In this document: in pieces, positions 21,945-32,188 of the stretch
Numbering within the stretch: position 1 is the first letter of the stretch
How the letters are laid out: each line of letters opens with the position of its first letter
From: Paraglaciecola sp. L1A13
Lineage (GTDB): Bacteria; Pseudomonadota; Gammaproteobacteria; Enterobacterales; Alteromonadaceae
Direction: 5' to 3'
Assembly (NCBI RefSeq): GCF_009796745.1
Contig: NZ_CP047024.1
Coordinates: 2,480,001-2,544,000, forward strand
Length of the DNA: 64,000 nucleotides
The notes under the pieces: generated by a model
What the model was told of the DNA's origin: nothing
The model's input: only the letters and a program-made list of their open reading frames with translations
The model's database searches: none
Made by a program: the position numbers and the translations under genes

Positions 21945-22721
21945 TTGTTTGTAGATTCACATTGTCATCTCGACCGATTAGATAAAAGCCCGCAAGAACT
22001 TGCCGAGGTTATCCATTTTGCTCAGCAACGAGGCGTAGAACATTTTTTATGTGTATGCGTATCCGTTAATGACTTTCCCGCGATGATGCAATCCATTAAA
22101 CCGTTTAATAATGTATCCGCGAGCTGTGGTGTGCATCCGCTTCATCAAGATGAAGCATGCTCTTATGACGAATTGCTCGCCATGGCAAGCTCTGACAATA
22201 TAGTCGCCATCGGTGAAACAGGTCTGGATTATTTTTACAGTGCTGAAACCAAAGATGTGCAGCTAACATCATTTGTCGATCACATTAAAGTGGCCAATGA
22301 GCTTAATAAACCTTTGATTATCCACACCAGAGACGCGCGCCAAGATACCATTGCATTACTAAAACAACATAAAGCGCCTACTACTCGTGGTGTATTACAC
22401 TGTTTTACTGAAGATTGGGAAATGGCTGAGGCAGCAATAGCCTTAGGATTTTATATTTCAATTTCAGGCATTGTGACCTTCAAAAGTGCTCAAGCACTGC
22501 AAGATGTCGTTAAAAAAATCCCATTAGAGAACCTGCTGATCGAGACTGATTCCCCTTGGCTTGCCCCTGTGCCTTACCGAGGAAAGCAAAATCAACCAGG
22601 TTATGTGCGAGAAGTAGGGGAGTTTATTGCCAAGCTTAAGGGCGTATCGGTTGAGGAACTCGCCCGAATAACAACCGAAAATTTTTACCAACTATTCAAT
22701 ATCGCCAAAAAAAGCGCTTAA
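21945..22721 (+). CDS. tatD: TatD-family metal-dependent DNase
   Basis: 258 aa with TTG start. It has the TatD signatures VDSHCHLD at the N-terminus, GETGLDYFY, PLIIHTRDA, VLHCFTED and ETDSPWLAPVPYRGK. It belongs to the TatD/YcfH group of 3'-5' DNases; in this position (after holB) the E. coli equivalent is ycfH. Confidence 0.93.
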   Translation: MFVDSHCHLDRLDKSPQELAEVIHFAQQRGVEHFLCVCVSVNDFPAMMQSIKPFNNVSASCGVHPLHQDEACSYDELLAMASSDNIVAIGETGLDYFYSAETKDVQLTSFVDHIKVANELNKPLIIHTRDARQDTIALLKQHKAPTTRGVLHCFTEDWEMAEAAIALGFYISISGIVTFKSAQALQDVVKKIPLENLLIETDSPWLAPVPYRGKQNQPGYVREVGEFIAKLKGVSVEELARITTENFYQLFNIAKKSA

Positions 22722-22736
22722 TATCAAATGTAATCG

Positions 22737-22765
22737 TGCGAAGTATTTTACGCTTCGCACAGCTT
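22737..22765. terminator. Hairpin between tatD and the convergent PepSY gene
   Basis: GTGCGAAG pairs with CTTCGCAC around an AT-rich loop. It lies between two convergent genes. The U-tract is weak, so its activity is uncertain. Confidence 0.5.
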
Positions 22766-22815
22766 CGTCTTCTTAGGTTACCGCTTCGCGTCTCAATCTT
22801 TGGCCACACTTGGCT

Positions 22816-24321
22816 TTAATCAAACTGCACACTAGGTTGTTTGAGTAAGTCTCTATAACCGAAATACAGGAATAAGCCTGCGCTAAAGCAACAAACACCA
22901 TTTATCCAATGACCGGTTAGAGGTATTAGACCAATAGCAAATCGTTGATAATATCCCGCGACAAGCAACATAAGTGCAACACCGGTTAATAATTTAAGCC
23001 AGCCGCGGCAGTGATTTTCATTTTGAATATACAAAGACCAGCCAATCATCACTAACATGGCCCCCCAAAATACTGCGATAGAAGGCAGGTTAAACACCAC
23101 TTGCGTAACAGAGGATAACGCTAAAGCCATTGGCACGCCCCAAACTGTCGCCACCCACGCATTATTAATAAAATCCCGCCCTTGACGCTTATCCAACCAG
23201 ATATTCACACCCGTTACGCTCACAATGCTTAAAGCGATACCAAGCAACATATAAGCAATTTGAACCGCTACATTACCAAAATGGCCAAAGTGGACTCGAT
23301 AGACTGAAAATATACCTTGTCGTCCAGCTAAGCCATCTGAAAAACCGGCTTTATTAATATATTCTCCATCATTATTAAACCGGTATTGTTCAGCATAGAT
23401 CAAGCGCTGAGGATACCGCACTCCAACAATTATATATTGCTCTGGTGTGCCTACATCTTCTACGGTTACGTAAAAAGGAACATACCCGGATAAGTCTGCA
23501 TAGCTATCGAGTTCTGCGTTGTTATTTGTGCTGTTATGTATTTCGTTGTGCACCACAGTAGGTAAATTGATAAGTGCCTTGGTAATATTGGCAGTATCAA
23601 CAGGCTGTGACAAGACAGGCTCACTAGAGAACACATCAGCGATAAGCGCTTTACTATCACCATCGTAAAACGCTAATGAAAAAACGTAGGCGAAGACCAT
23701 CGCTAATCCAAAATAGGCCCCCGTAATGCCTATCATTAAATGAAATGGTGCTGCCCAGACACTCAAACGATTATGTAAATCACGTTGACTATGCGGACTT
23801 CCCGCTTGAATTCGCAGTTTAAACGCATCTTTAAAGATACGCCTATGGGCCATAAATCCTGAGATAATCAGGCCGCATAACAATACACCGAATAAGCTCA
23901 CTAATACCAAGCCAATACTTGGCGGTAAATGCAATTCAATGTGCAAGTCCACCAGCAGGTCTTTCCAAGGGTGGGATTTTTCAATGCCTAAACTACCGTC
24001 TTGCAGAATAAAATAGCTTTGAGCATTTGCAGTCACGTAGCCTCGAGGATATTCGTTTGTTGGTAATACCATTGTGACGTCATGAATGACGTCTCTCGCT
24101 GGCACAGTGCTAAGCACTTGTTCGTAAGCCTGTTGTAACGCATCTGGCGAAAGGTGTGTGTACTCCACAACAGCAGGTTGTTCCCAACGTTCAAATTCGG
24201 GATAAAAAACGGCTATGGCCCCTGACAAACAGATGATGTACAGCAAGGCACCACTGAGCAAACCCAACCAACCATGCCCAGATAACGATTGACGACTAAT
24301 ACGTGGTGAAATAGAAAGCAT
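22816..24321 (-). CDS. PepSY-associated transmembrane protein
   Basis: About 501 aa from ATG 24321 (MLSISPRISRQSLSGHGW); the longer frame from 24435 overlaps the upstream gene and is less likely. Four or more membrane helices are visible: an N-terminal one (GLLSGALLYIICLSG), a central pair and a cluster at the C-terminus. Motifs such as LHIELHLPPSIG and the HxxxG-type His residues are typical of PepSY_TM proteins, thought to be ferric-siderophore reductases or uptake partners. A Fur box lies upstream of the operon, supporting an iron role. No TonB receptor is adjacent. Confidence 0.8.
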   Translation of the reverse strand: MLSISPRISRQSLSGHGWLGLLSGALLYIICLSGAIAVFYPEFERWEQPAVVEYTHLSPDALQQAYEQVLSTVPARDVIHDVTMVLPTNEYPRGYVTANAQSYFILQDGSLGIEKSHPWKDLLVDLHIELHLPPSIGLVLVSLFGVLLCGLIISGFMAHRRIFKDAFKLRIQAGSPHSQRDLHNRLSVWAAPFHLMIGITGAYFGLAMVFAYVFSLAFYDGDSKALIADVFSSEPVLSQPVDTANITKALINLPTVVHNEIHNSTNNNAELDSYADLSGYVPFYVTVEDVGTPEQYIIVGVRYPQRLIYAEQYRFNNDGEYINKAGFSDGLAGRQGIFSVYRVHFGHFGNVAVQIAYMLLGIALSIVSVTGVNIWLDKRQGRDFINNAWVATVWGVPMALALSSVTQVVFNLPSIAVFWGAMLVMIGWSLYIQNENHCRGWLKLLTGVALMLLVAGYYQRFAIGLIPLTGHWINGVCCFSAGLFLYFGYRDLLKQPSVQFD

Positions 24322-24326
24322 ATTAA

Positions 24327-24917
24327 CTACAAGCCAAATAATGAAAATGCGCTGAAACCAGCAAGAATACTCAGTAGCACAAGAGGTCTCGATTTTCGCT
24401 GAGAAGAAATAGTCCAATATGCAAAGGCGCCCCACAGTAAGGGCATGATTAGCGCACTGAGTACCATGGCGTTGACCTTATTCAAGCCAATAAAACCGAA
24501 AATACTCATACTGATGACCATGGCAACCGTTCCCGCAAAAGGAAGGACCAATACAAGATTGACAATATGGGTGGGTATATTTGCCCAACGATAGCGGTGC
24601 ATGGCCACTCTATTCGATTTAAATACCTGTGACGCTAATGAGGACTTTTTGTCGGTTCTTGTCTTCGCAATTGATGGCTTAGCGACATAGCTATTATATA
24701 AGCTGAGTGACCATGCGGTGCAGCAAATATAAAGCGCCACATAAACCAAAGAAAACTCAATTCCATTATGTCCTTTGAATATCCAAGGACCCGCCAAGAG
24801 CGCTGACCAACAAAATAGAATTAGCACCGATTTGTATTTGAATTGGTACCGCCAGCATATATATAGCAACAACACTGCAGCCAGCGTGTTAATGCCAACC
24901 AATAAAGACCAAAGCAT
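24327..24917 (-). CDS. Membrane protein of the PepSY/iron operon
   Basis: 196 aa with five or six hydrophobic helices (near residues 5-22, 30-47, 55-75, 115-140, 148-165 and 180-195). It lies 5 bp upstream of the PepSY gene, on the same strand, and is the first gene behind a Fur box. Small membrane proteins of this kind accompany PepSY_TM genes in siderophore loci. I do not recognise a specific family motif. Confidence 0.7.
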   Translation of the reverse strand: MLWSLLVGINTLAAVLLLYICWRYQFKYKSVLILFCWSALLAGPWIFKGHNGIEFSLVYVALYICCTAWSLSLYNSYVAKPSIAKTRTDKKSSLASQVFKSNRVAMHRYRWANIPTHIVNLVLVLPFAGTVAMVISMSIFGFIGLNKVNAMVLSALIMPLLWGAFAYWTISSQRKSRPLVLLSILAGFSAFSLFGL

Positions 24918-25268
24918 TGATTATCGTCCTTGAAAATAATAGATTAACTTACTGCATGTTAGTGATAATCGTTATCATTTACAATTGATATTGCAAAATT
25001 ACCTTTTTAATAGGAAAATTATACCGTGCGGTAAGATCAGTTCAGTCTGCTAAAGGGCTATATTTAGAGTGTTTATACGTACATTGAGGCGAGGGAGTAT
25101 TCTATTGATTACGGGTTAGTTTGCTTAAATAAGCCTATATAAACGCTAATCAACTCACTTTCAGCACGTATATAAGCTCTATAAGTCGACAACTGCTACC
25201 ATCTTGAGTTGCCAAATAAGGGATAGCAACAATGGTGATATCCCGTTGATGTGTAAATCCTTATGGGA
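24918..25268 (-). promoter_or_regulatory. Upstream region of the iron operon
   Basis: This 350-bp interval holds the Fur box described separately and otherwise A+T-rich sequence. It also lies downstream of the next minus-strand gene (end at 25269). I see no further gene. Confidence 0.5.
24963..24977. promoter_or_regulatory. Fur box upstream of PepSY operon
   Basis: TGATAATCGTTATCA has perfect 6-bp arms and matches the GATAATGATAATCATTATC Fur consensus closely. It lies about 45 bp upstream of the first operon gene (start 24917), an appropriate place for iron-dependent repression. Confidence 0.8.
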
Positions 25269-25781
25269 TCACAAGCTCGAAGTCACTGACTCCGCTGTTT
25301 CGCTTAAAATGTCATTTACTTGTTGAGTTTTTTCATGAGAAGGTGTGCTCACCACTACAACCCATTTGCCTTCTTGTGTAGCCTCTCGAGTTTGATTGAC
25401 AACGCCATCTTGGTCAGGTCTAAGAGAAACCAATCCCGCTAACATCAAACCAAAAAAGAATCCTAGCACTGATAGAGCAATAGCAGTCATTACTGGGCTT
25501 GCCTGAGTATAGGCAGGGCCATAAAAAGCCAAAATACCCGCGCCAAATAACCCCAGAATTACACCAAATAATGCAAATGACAGATGAGCTTTAAGCATAA
25601 AAGTACCAACTTGTTTATCGTTTTTTTCCAACTTTTTATCAAAGTCATTGTCATGCGGTGCAACAAGTTTAGTCACGGTCCTTGATAAACCTGAATTATC
25701 AAGCACCGACTGCAGTCCCGCACGCGCTTTAAGTTCATCGGAATAAACTGCGCTTACTTTACCATTAATATCGTTACTCAT
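25269..25781 (-). CDS. Small membrane protein of unknown function
   Basis: 170 aa. Two adjacent hydrophobic segments (about residues 65-90 and 97-120) rich in Gly/Ala separate an N-terminal soluble part from a C-terminal VVVVSTPSHEKTQQVNDIL segment. This resembles stress-type membrane proteins with a flanking alpha/beta half-domain on each side (general-stress-protein-like), but I cannot name a family. Start ATG 25781 has AGAGGTAAAT upstream (GGT core). It stands alone. Confidence 0.7.
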   Translation of the reverse strand: MSNDINGKVSAVYSDELKARAGLQSVLDNSGLSRTVTKLVAPHDNDFDKKLEKNDKQVGTFMLKAHLSFALFGVILGLFGAGILAFYGPAYTQASPVMTAIALSVLGFFFGLMLAGLVSLRPDQDGVVNQTREATQEGKWVVVVSTPSHEKTQQVNDILSETAESVTSSL

Positions 25782-26277
25782 AATTTACCTCTCATTTGTC
25801 AATATAGGGGTGATGACTGATACCATGCTAAGTTGAGCCACCGTTTATTGAAACCGTTACTACGTTAAATCGCCCTCACTGTTTAACGACTTGTTTAACC
25901 ATACATCGCAAGCCTCATGCCATTTCCCTATAAAACGTTAATAATTTGCTAAACCATAGCTTGTCCGGTTGCTCCGCTAGGCGTTTATCTCGCAGAAGTC
26001 ATATATTTTTACTTTGCTAAGTGTCACTCATCAGGGCATTTGATAAGTCTTAGAGGACCAGATATCGGTAAATTTTACTGACCTCTGGAAAATATTTATA
26101 TCCACTTAGGAAAATTTGTTTAGCTACAAGCAAATTTTTTTTTGCATACAATCACCGTCAACCCGAATGAAATAGCGTTAATATCAGGAGTTATTGACTT
26201 TTACCGCTAAATTTTACAACTTGGCGCGTATTACGCTTGTGGTTGGGTTCATCAAATTTCTTTTCCCGAGAGCGAAT
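25782..26277. other. Intergenic region upstream of GH13 gene
   Basis: About 500 bp between divergent genes, A+T-rich. An in-frame extension of the GH13 frame reaches TTG at 26194, but the encoded residues are not family-like. A 9-nt A-run/T-run at about 26130-26145 could be part of a promoter. No RNA gene was recognised. Confidence 0.4.
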
Positions 26278-28062
26278 ATGACAAACAATCACGATCAATC
26301 ACTAGGTCTTTTCAAAACAGATAAAAGCTACGACGTAAGTGTGTGGGCACCTAATGCGGCTAAGGTTTCTTTTCGTGGCGAATTTGATAACTGGAGCGAA
26401 AACGGGGTTTCTTTACAGGCGATTGATGACGGTATTTGGCAAGGCTCTATTCCTAACCTAAAAAATACACAGCAATACCAGTTTAGTATCACCACTGATG
26501 CCGGTGACATATTAAAACGTAACGACCCTAGAGCACGCCTTTTAACGAATAGCGTTGGTTCATCAGTGGTATTTGATGACGACTACGTTTGGCCCGATTC
26601 GGTATTTTCCATGGCTAATACTAACGCGCTTATCATTTACGAACTACATATCGGGACATTCAATTGCACTAACAAATCTCAAGACCAACCCGGTACCTTT
26701 GCCAGCGCAATAGAGAAATTAGATTACCTAGTAGAGCTCGGCGTCAATTGCATTGAAGTGATGCCAGTAAATGAATTCGCTGGTGATTTTAGTTGGGGTT
26801 ATAACCCCGCTTATCCCTTTGCTGTCGAAGAAGCCTACGGTGGACCGACCGGATTGAAGGACTTGGTAAAAGAAGCGCACGCCCGCGATATTGCAGTGGT
26901 ACTCGACGTGGTTTATAACCATTTCGGTCCGAGTGATTTACATCTTTGGCAATTTGACGGCTGGTCTGAGAATGATAAGGGCGGGATCTATTTCTATAAC
27001 GACTGGCGCAGTGACACGCCTTGGGGTGATACGCGTCCAGATTATGGGCGTCCGCAAGTACGTAAATACATTTTTGACAATGCCATGATGTGGCTTGAAG
27101 AATTTAGGCTTGATGGCCTACGTATGGACATGATCCCGTATATGCGCTCAGTGTCAGGCTCTGAAGATCCGGGTGACTGTATTGAGGAAGCGTATGATCT
27201 GATACGCTGGATAAACTCGGAAGTGAAGAACCGTTATCCAAATAAGATGGTGGTAGCGGAAGATTTACACGGCAACGACTTTGTCACTGATTTAACAGAC
27301 CATGGAGGCTTGGGTTACACGGCCCAGTGGGACGCTGATTTTGTTCATCCCGTGCGCGATGTCCTCACCCAACCTGACGACAACGATCGAGACCTATCCT
27401 TAGTTGAAAAAGCCTTAACTCGGAAATATTCAGGCAACGCATTTTCCCGGGTGGTTTATGTTGAGTCTCATGACGAAGTAGCTAACGGTAGCGCGCGATT
27501 AGCAGAAGAGATTGCACCTGGTAACGTAGACCAAGACTATTTCGCTCGTCAACGCTCTGTAATTGGTGCTGCGTTAACATTAACAGCCCCAGGCATACCT
27601 ATGTTATTTCAAGGTCAGGAGCTATTAGAAGACTTGTGGTTCGATGATAAAGACCCAATTGATTGGTCGCGACTTGAGCAATTCCCCCAGTTAAATCAAG
27701 CCTACAAAGCATTAATTGCACTGCGTAAGGAATACAGTAGCTTACACAGCGACAGCATTCAAATAATGCATAGAGATCACTCAAACAATATTTTGGCCTA
27801 TCAACGAGGAAATACCGAGGCCCATGATCAAGGACATCAGCACAATGCTGGACCACTTTTGGTTGTAATCAATTTCAAAAATCAGCGTATTGATGACTAT
27901 GAATTGGCCGGTTTTGACAATCGACAATGGGAATGTTTATTTAATTGGCAAAACGGCTTTCACCAACCCGAGCAGTTTTCGTTTAAACACCGAGATGATG
28001 AACAGTACGGATTGTTAAACATTGCAGAATATCAGGTACTGATATTAAAACGGGTTAACTGA
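26278..28062 (+). CDS. GH13 alpha-amylase-family enzyme, branching-enzyme-like
   Basis: About 594 aa from ATG 26278 (MTNNHDQSLGLFKTD). The N-terminal CBM48 domain (SVWAPNAAKVSFRGEFDNW) precedes the GH13 barrel. The catalytic nucleophile Asp is in DGLRMDMIPY, the acid/base Glu in VVAEDLHG and the third Asp in VESHDEVANG. The SHDEV motif and CBM48 make a 1,4-alpha-glucan-branching-enzyme-like or trehalohydrolase-like (TreZ) protein plausible. No treY, glgC or glgA is nearby, so the pathway cannot be fixed from context. Confidence 0.8.
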   Translation: MTNNHDQSLGLFKTDKSYDVSVWAPNAAKVSFRGEFDNWSENGVSLQAIDDGIWQGSIPNLKNTQQYQFSITTDAGDILKRNDPRARLLTNSVGSSVVFDDDYVWPDSVFSMANTNALIIYELHIGTFNCTNKSQDQPGTFASAIEKLDYLVELGVNCIEVMPVNEFAGDFSWGYNPAYPFAVEEAYGGPTGLKDLVKEAHARDIAVVLDVVYNHFGPSDLHLWQFDGWSENDKGGIYFYNDWRSDTPWGDTRPDYGRPQVRKYIFDNAMMWLEEFRLDGLRMDMIPYMRSVSGSEDPGDCIEEAYDLIRWINSEVKNRYPNKMVVAEDLHGNDFVTDLTDHGGLGYTAQWDADFVHPVRDVLTQPDDNDRDLSLVEKALTRKYSGNAFSRVVYVESHDEVANGSARLAEEIAPGNVDQDYFARQRSVIGAALTLTAPGIPMLFQGQELLEDLWFDDKDPIDWSRLEQFPQLNQAYKALIALRKEYSSLHSDSIQIMHRDHSNNILAYQRGNTEAHDQGHQHNAGPLLVVINFKNQRIDDYELAGFDNRQWECLFNWQNGFHQPEQFSFKHRDDEQYGLLNIAEYQVLILKRVN

Positions 28063-28401
28063 TCCCGTTGGGTTCTTTTAACAGGCGGGCTTTTTAATAC
28101 ATTGAAGTATTCCATTGATATTGTCTTGCTCGCCTTATTAAACATATTCTTGTTTCAAGGCCACTTTTATAGCTAATTAACCTCGGTAATTTTTACAATA
28201 TCGCTGCAACGATTTCACATACGTATGCACGCACCTTGCTCTATCCCTTGCTCTAACTGGTATTTGCCTTGGTGCATGGTTTGCATCTATTCATATAAGA
28301 AACACCCATCCCTTACAGTGCATACCTCATGCGTGTCAATGAGAATGAATAGGTGTTGAATTTAATCCGCTTTCGAACTTCAACAGTAAGGAAAACACAC
28401 C
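28063..28401 (+). other. Intergenic region between GH13 and gcd
   Basis: About 340 bp. It begins with a weak possible terminator (CCCGTTGGG...CGGGCTTTTTAA). The remainder should hold the gcd promoter; I could not identify hexamers reliably. A usable ribosome-binding site (AAGGAAA) precedes the gcd ATG. Confidence 0.4.
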
Positions 28402-30849
28402 ATGCCTTCTTCCTCCAATAAACATATTCTAGACTGGCCGCTTAGAGTATTCGCCGTGTTATCGTTTTTAATAGGATTGTACTTACTTATAGGCGGTCTA
28501 TGGCTAATTTTTGAAAATGGGTCCTACTATTACGCATTAGCAGGGGCAACTTTGCTGGTGAGCAGCACATTGCTCTATTTTAAACAGCAGCTGGGTTTAT
28601 GGTTTTTTGCCTTGTTATTTATTGGCACCTTAGGTTGGACCGCTTGGGAGTCAGGCTTGGATTACTGGCGCTGGGTTCCAAGAATGGGCATCCCTGTAAC
28701 GTTGGGCTTTGTCTTGGCTTTATTACTGCCAAGTTTAGGCATTTCTAAGCGGGCTAGTTTTTCATTAGCGGGTGCATTCGCAGTATTGTTTATTGGAGCT
28801 TTTAGCATGGCGTTTATCCCAACAAACTGGACACACAATGCCCAACCCCCCCTAGCAGGTACAAGCTTAATCAAATTAGGCGAGCACAACGGCGTGGCGG
28901 ATGTTTCAGACGACGATTGGCCAGTCTACGGTCGTGACAACAACGCTAGCCGATATTCTCCTGTCACTGATATCACCTCCAGCAATGTATCCTCCTTAAA
29001 AAAAGTTTGGCAATACAGAACCAAAGACATTCCTGCTAAGCGCTATGGGGCCGAAACCACTCCGATTAAAATTGCCGACCGTTTATATTTGTGCAGTGCG
29101 CGTAATCAGATCATCGCTCTATCTGCACAGACGGGTAAAGAATTATGGCGATATAACCCAAACATAGCTGATAAAGACATCCCCTACACAGCAGCTTGCA
29201 GAGGTGTGGCTTACTACAAGCTACCTGACATGAATGATGATGCTGAACAGCGAAGCGATGATAACCCAGTACTCAATGCTTCATTGCCTGACGCTGCATT
29301 TTGTCGCGAACGTATTATTAGCGGCACCCTTGATGGCCGTATTATTGAAGTAGACGCTAATTCTGGTCGCCCTTGTAGTGATTTTGGTGACAATGGCCAG
29401 GTTGATATCAAGCAACATATGGGCAAAACGCCGAGTGGTTTTGTTGCTATTACCGGCGTACCTGTTGTTGTTCAAGGCGTAATCATTACAGGCCATCAAG
29501 TGTTAGACGGACAAAAACGCTATGCGCCCTCTGGCGTTATTAAAGGGTTCGATGCTAAAACGGGTGAGCTACGTTGGGCATGGGACATGGTCAAAACAGA
29601 TATTGATACATACCCGTCACCAGGAGAAACCTATACCAGAGGTACACCTAATATGTGGACATCGGCCACAGGTGACAATGATTTAGGCTTGGTTTATCTG
29701 CCCATGGGCAATTCATCGGCCGATTACTGGAGTAGCTCTCGCACTGAGGCTGAAATTAAATATGCCACGTCATTGGTAGCAATTAATGTCAACACGGGTA
29801 AGCCGGCTTGGTCATTTCAAACCGTTCACAAAGATGTATGGGATTACGACCTTGGATCACAAGTCAGTTTAATTGATTACCCCTCCCAAAAAGGGTTGGT
29901 GCGAGCATTAGTACTGACCAGTAAACAGGGGGAAATCTATATTCTTAACAGAGAGACAGGAGAAGCCCTTACTGGCGTAGAAGAACGCAAGGTGCCAACA
30001 GGTGGCGTCGCACCAGAGAAACGAGCAAGTACACAACCGTTCTCCACTTTTCATACCTTACGTAAGCCAGACTTAACTGCTCGCGACATGTGGGGCGTAA
30101 CTATGTTCGACCAATTGGCTTGTCGGATACAGTTTCAAGCAGCCAGTTACGAGGGCATTTATACACCGCCTACCACTGACCAACACTGGATACAGTATCC
30201 TGGTTACAACGGTGGATCTGATTGGGGGAGCGTAGCCATTGATCCAAGTCGTGGTGTGTTGATCGCCAATTACAATGATATGCCTAATTACAATCGCTTA
30301 GTGTCACGAGAAGAAGCCAATGAACGAGGCTGGAAACCAAGAGACGAAATGGATCATGATGATGGCGGTGCGGAAGGCGCTGGCGATCCACAGCAAGGTA
30401 CACCTTATGCCGTGGACGTAAACGCTGGTTGGCGTTTACCCTTTACCGGATTATTGTGTAAACAGCCCCCGTACGGTGGCATTCGCGCAATCAACTTAGA
30501 AAATGGGCAAACTCTATGGGACAGACCATTAGGTACTGCGCGTAACAATGGACCTTTCGGCATCGCCTCAGGCCTGCCAATTACTATTGGCACGCCTAAT
30601 AACGGCGGCAGTGTGGTCACTAAAAGTGGTCTCATTTTCATTGCTGCAGCCACAGATAACCTGATTAGAGCCATTGATATCAATACCGGTGAAACGCTGT
30701 GGCAAGATGTTCTTCCTGCAGGCGGACAAGCAAACCCTATGTTATATCGCGAAAACGGTAAGAGCTATTTAGTCATAGTGGCAGCAGGTCATCATTTTAT
30801 GGAAACACCACCAGGCGACTACGTTATCGCATATGCTCTTGATGATTAG
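28402..30849 (+). CDS. gcd: Membrane-bound PQQ-dependent glucose dehydrogenase
   Basis: 815 aa. About five N-terminal membrane helices (residues 15-145) anchor a periplasmic eight-bladed quinoprotein propeller. Quinoprotein signatures include DWPVYGRDNNASRYSPVTDI, ELRWAWD, WTSATGDNDLGLVYLPMGN, VHKDVWDYDLGSQ and GGQANPMLYRENGKSYLVI. It oxidises D-glucose to gluconolactone and gives electrons to ubiquinone. Gluconate from this enzyme would feed a pathway containing gnd (32663). Possible relatives are other sugar/quinate dehydrogenases of the same membrane family. Confidence 0.92.
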   Translation: MPSSSNKHILDWPLRVFAVLSFLIGLYLLIGGLWLIFENGSYYYALAGATLLVSSTLLYFKQQLGLWFFALLFIGTLGWTAWESGLDYWRWVPRMGIPVTLGFVLALLLPSLGISKRASFSLAGAFAVLFIGAFSMAFIPTNWTHNAQPPLAGTSLIKLGEHNGVADVSDDDWPVYGRDNNASRYSPVTDITSSNVSSLKKVWQYRTKDIPAKRYGAETTPIKIADRLYLCSARNQIIALSAQTGKELWRYNPNIADKDIPYTAACRGVAYYKLPDMNDDAEQRSDDNPVLNASLPDAAFCRERIISGTLDGRIIEVDANSGRPCSDFGDNGQVDIKQHMGKTPSGFVAITGVPVVVQGVIITGHQVLDGQKRYAPSGVIKGFDAKTGELRWAWDMVKTDIDTYPSPGETYTRGTPNMWTSATGDNDLGLVYLPMGNSSADYWSSSRTEAEIKYATSLVAINVNTGKPAWSFQTVHKDVWDYDLGSQVSLIDYPSQKGLVRALVLTSKQGEIYILNRETGEALTGVEERKVPTGGVAPEKRASTQPFSTFHTLRKPDLTARDMWGVTMFDQLACRIQFQAASYEGIYTPPTTDQHWIQYPGYNGGSDWGSVAIDPSRGVLIANYNDMPNYNRLVSREEANERGWKPRDEMDHDDGGAEGAGDPQQGTPYAVDVNAGWRLPFTGLLCKQPPYGGIRAINLENGQTLWDRPLGTARNNGPFGIASGLPITIGTPNNGGSVVTKSGLIFIAAATDNLIRAIDINTGETLWQDVLPAGGQANPMLYRENGKSYLVIVAAGHHFMETPPGDYVIAYALDD

Positions 30850-30876
30850 TTGTTTTTCTATTAGATCTAATTGCTT

Positions 30877-30906
30877 GCAGCCATCCTTTAAATAAAGGTG
30901 GCTGCG
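30877..30906. terminator. Bidirectional hairpin between gcd and integrase gene
   Basis: GCAGCCA pairs with TGGCTGC, extended by CCTTTA/TAAAGG inside, between two convergent genes. T-rich sequence is weak on both sides, so efficiency is uncertain. Confidence 0.6.
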
Positions 30907-30934
30907 CTTAAATTTAGCTCAGCTTAATCAAAAA

Positions 30935-32188
30935 CTACAAAGCACGGGTGACAGTTGATTTAGCTTGTTGCTGGATATCGGTAGAAATATAAACTGACAG
31001 CGTTGACAAGTCTGCATGACCAGCATTTTTCATCACCACCTGTAGTGGCGTACCTGCTGCAATTGAGGTGGTGATACCTGTATGTCTCAGGGAATGAACA
31101 CTAAATTCCCGTAGCTCATGAGCTTCATGGGGGGCGCTATTTTCAAGTACATCGGCTGTTGTATCAAATACAGTTCGCACTATGCTACGTATCGCTTCAA
31201 TGCCCAGTTGTGCATTTAAAATACCCGCTTCTCGCCCATGTGTGCCAGCCTTGTGGCGCACAAACAGTGGCACGCGCTCATCGGGTTCGGGGAGATCAGA
31301 TAAACCTAAGTAACGGCGATAGTCCATTAAGCAGACCATTAACTCGTCAGGGCAGGGGATCATGCGACTCTTGCCGCCCTTACTGCGGGGAATTTTAAAA
31401 ACCCATTGCCCACTTCTGTGCTTTATAAAGCTACTCATCATGGGCGTGTATCCGGGCCTAGCGGCAATTTCTGACACTCTAGGGTAAAGTAAATACAATA
31501 AGGCGAATAACAAACGGGTTCGTTGGTGTTTCTCTGGCTGTGTCGTCCCAAGATGATTCACTTGCTGCCACACGCTTTTCCACTGTAATTCACTTAATGC
31601 TTTTTCTTCGTCTGGTGATTCAATAACGTGGGTATTATTGACGTTCAGCCTACGTAATAAGACCGCAGCAGGATTTTTGTCACAGTATTCCATATCGCTA
31701 AGAAACAAGAAAAAACCACTCAGCAAAGAAAGTTGTGCTTTTAAGGTTGCTGTCTTTCGCACATAACGTGTGCCATCGCGCAATACAAATGGCTGCCATT
31801 TGGGGTTAGGGGCTAGCGTTTTGTGTTGTCTGTCCTCAATAAAAAACGGGTATGAGGCATGTGTGACTAAATGCAGGGGAGGCTGGTTGCAAAAATCTAC
31901 AAACTTGCGAAGTAACACCCTATCTACGTCAGCTATTGAGCAGCGTTTCACAAACCATGCCCAATTAAAAAGCAGATTAAGTTCACTGCGTATGGACTTG
32001 AAATTATTTGGGTTAAAGCGATTTTCACTGAGATATTCTATGGCTAACTCGTAACTGTAAGCAGCGTCACGAATAATGAGGTCAAGCGCCATCACCTGCT
32101 GATTGATATATAACACGCCTACATCAAGTTGCTCAGCGTGTGGGAATAATGGAATAAATTCGGCGGGCTCGGACATATATATTGACAC
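30935..32188 (-). CDS. Tyrosine site-specific recombinase (orphan integrase)
   Basis: 417 aa phage-integrase-family protein. An N-terminal SAM-like core-binding region is followed by the catalytic domain with Arg in YPRVSEIAARPGY, HSLRHTG (H-x-x-R), GHADLST and a Tyr in STLSVYIS. All catalytic residues appear present. It stands alone with no cargo genes or recognisable att site, between gcd and a structured intergenic region. It may be a fossil of an excised island or a housekeeping-type recombinase. Confidence 0.85.
   Translation of the reverse strand: MSIYMSEPAEFIPLFPHAEQLDVGVLYINQQVMALDLIIRDAAYSYELAIEYLSENRFNPNNFKSIRSELNLLFNWAWFVKRCSIADVDRVLLRKFVDFCNQPPLHLVTHASYPFFIEDRQHKTLAPNPKWQPFVLRDGTRYVRKTATLKAQLSLLSGFFLFLSDMEYCDKNPAAVLLRRLNVNNTHVIESPDEEKALSELQWKSVWQQVNHLGTTQPEKHQRTRLLFALLYLLYPRVSEIAARPGYTPMMSSFIKHRSGQWVFKIPRSKGGKSRMIPCPDELMVCLMDYRRYLGLSDLPEPDERVPLFVRHKAGTHGREAGILNAQLGIEAIRSIVRTVFDTTADVLENSAPHEAHELREFSVHSLRHTGITTSIAAGTPLQVVMKNAGHADLSTLSVYISTDIQQQAKSTVTRAL

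Noticed and set aside
30935..32188. Orphan recombinase as integrase of a genomic island with the downstream genes
   Set aside because: gcd and gnd on either side are core genes and no direct repeats or cargo were found.
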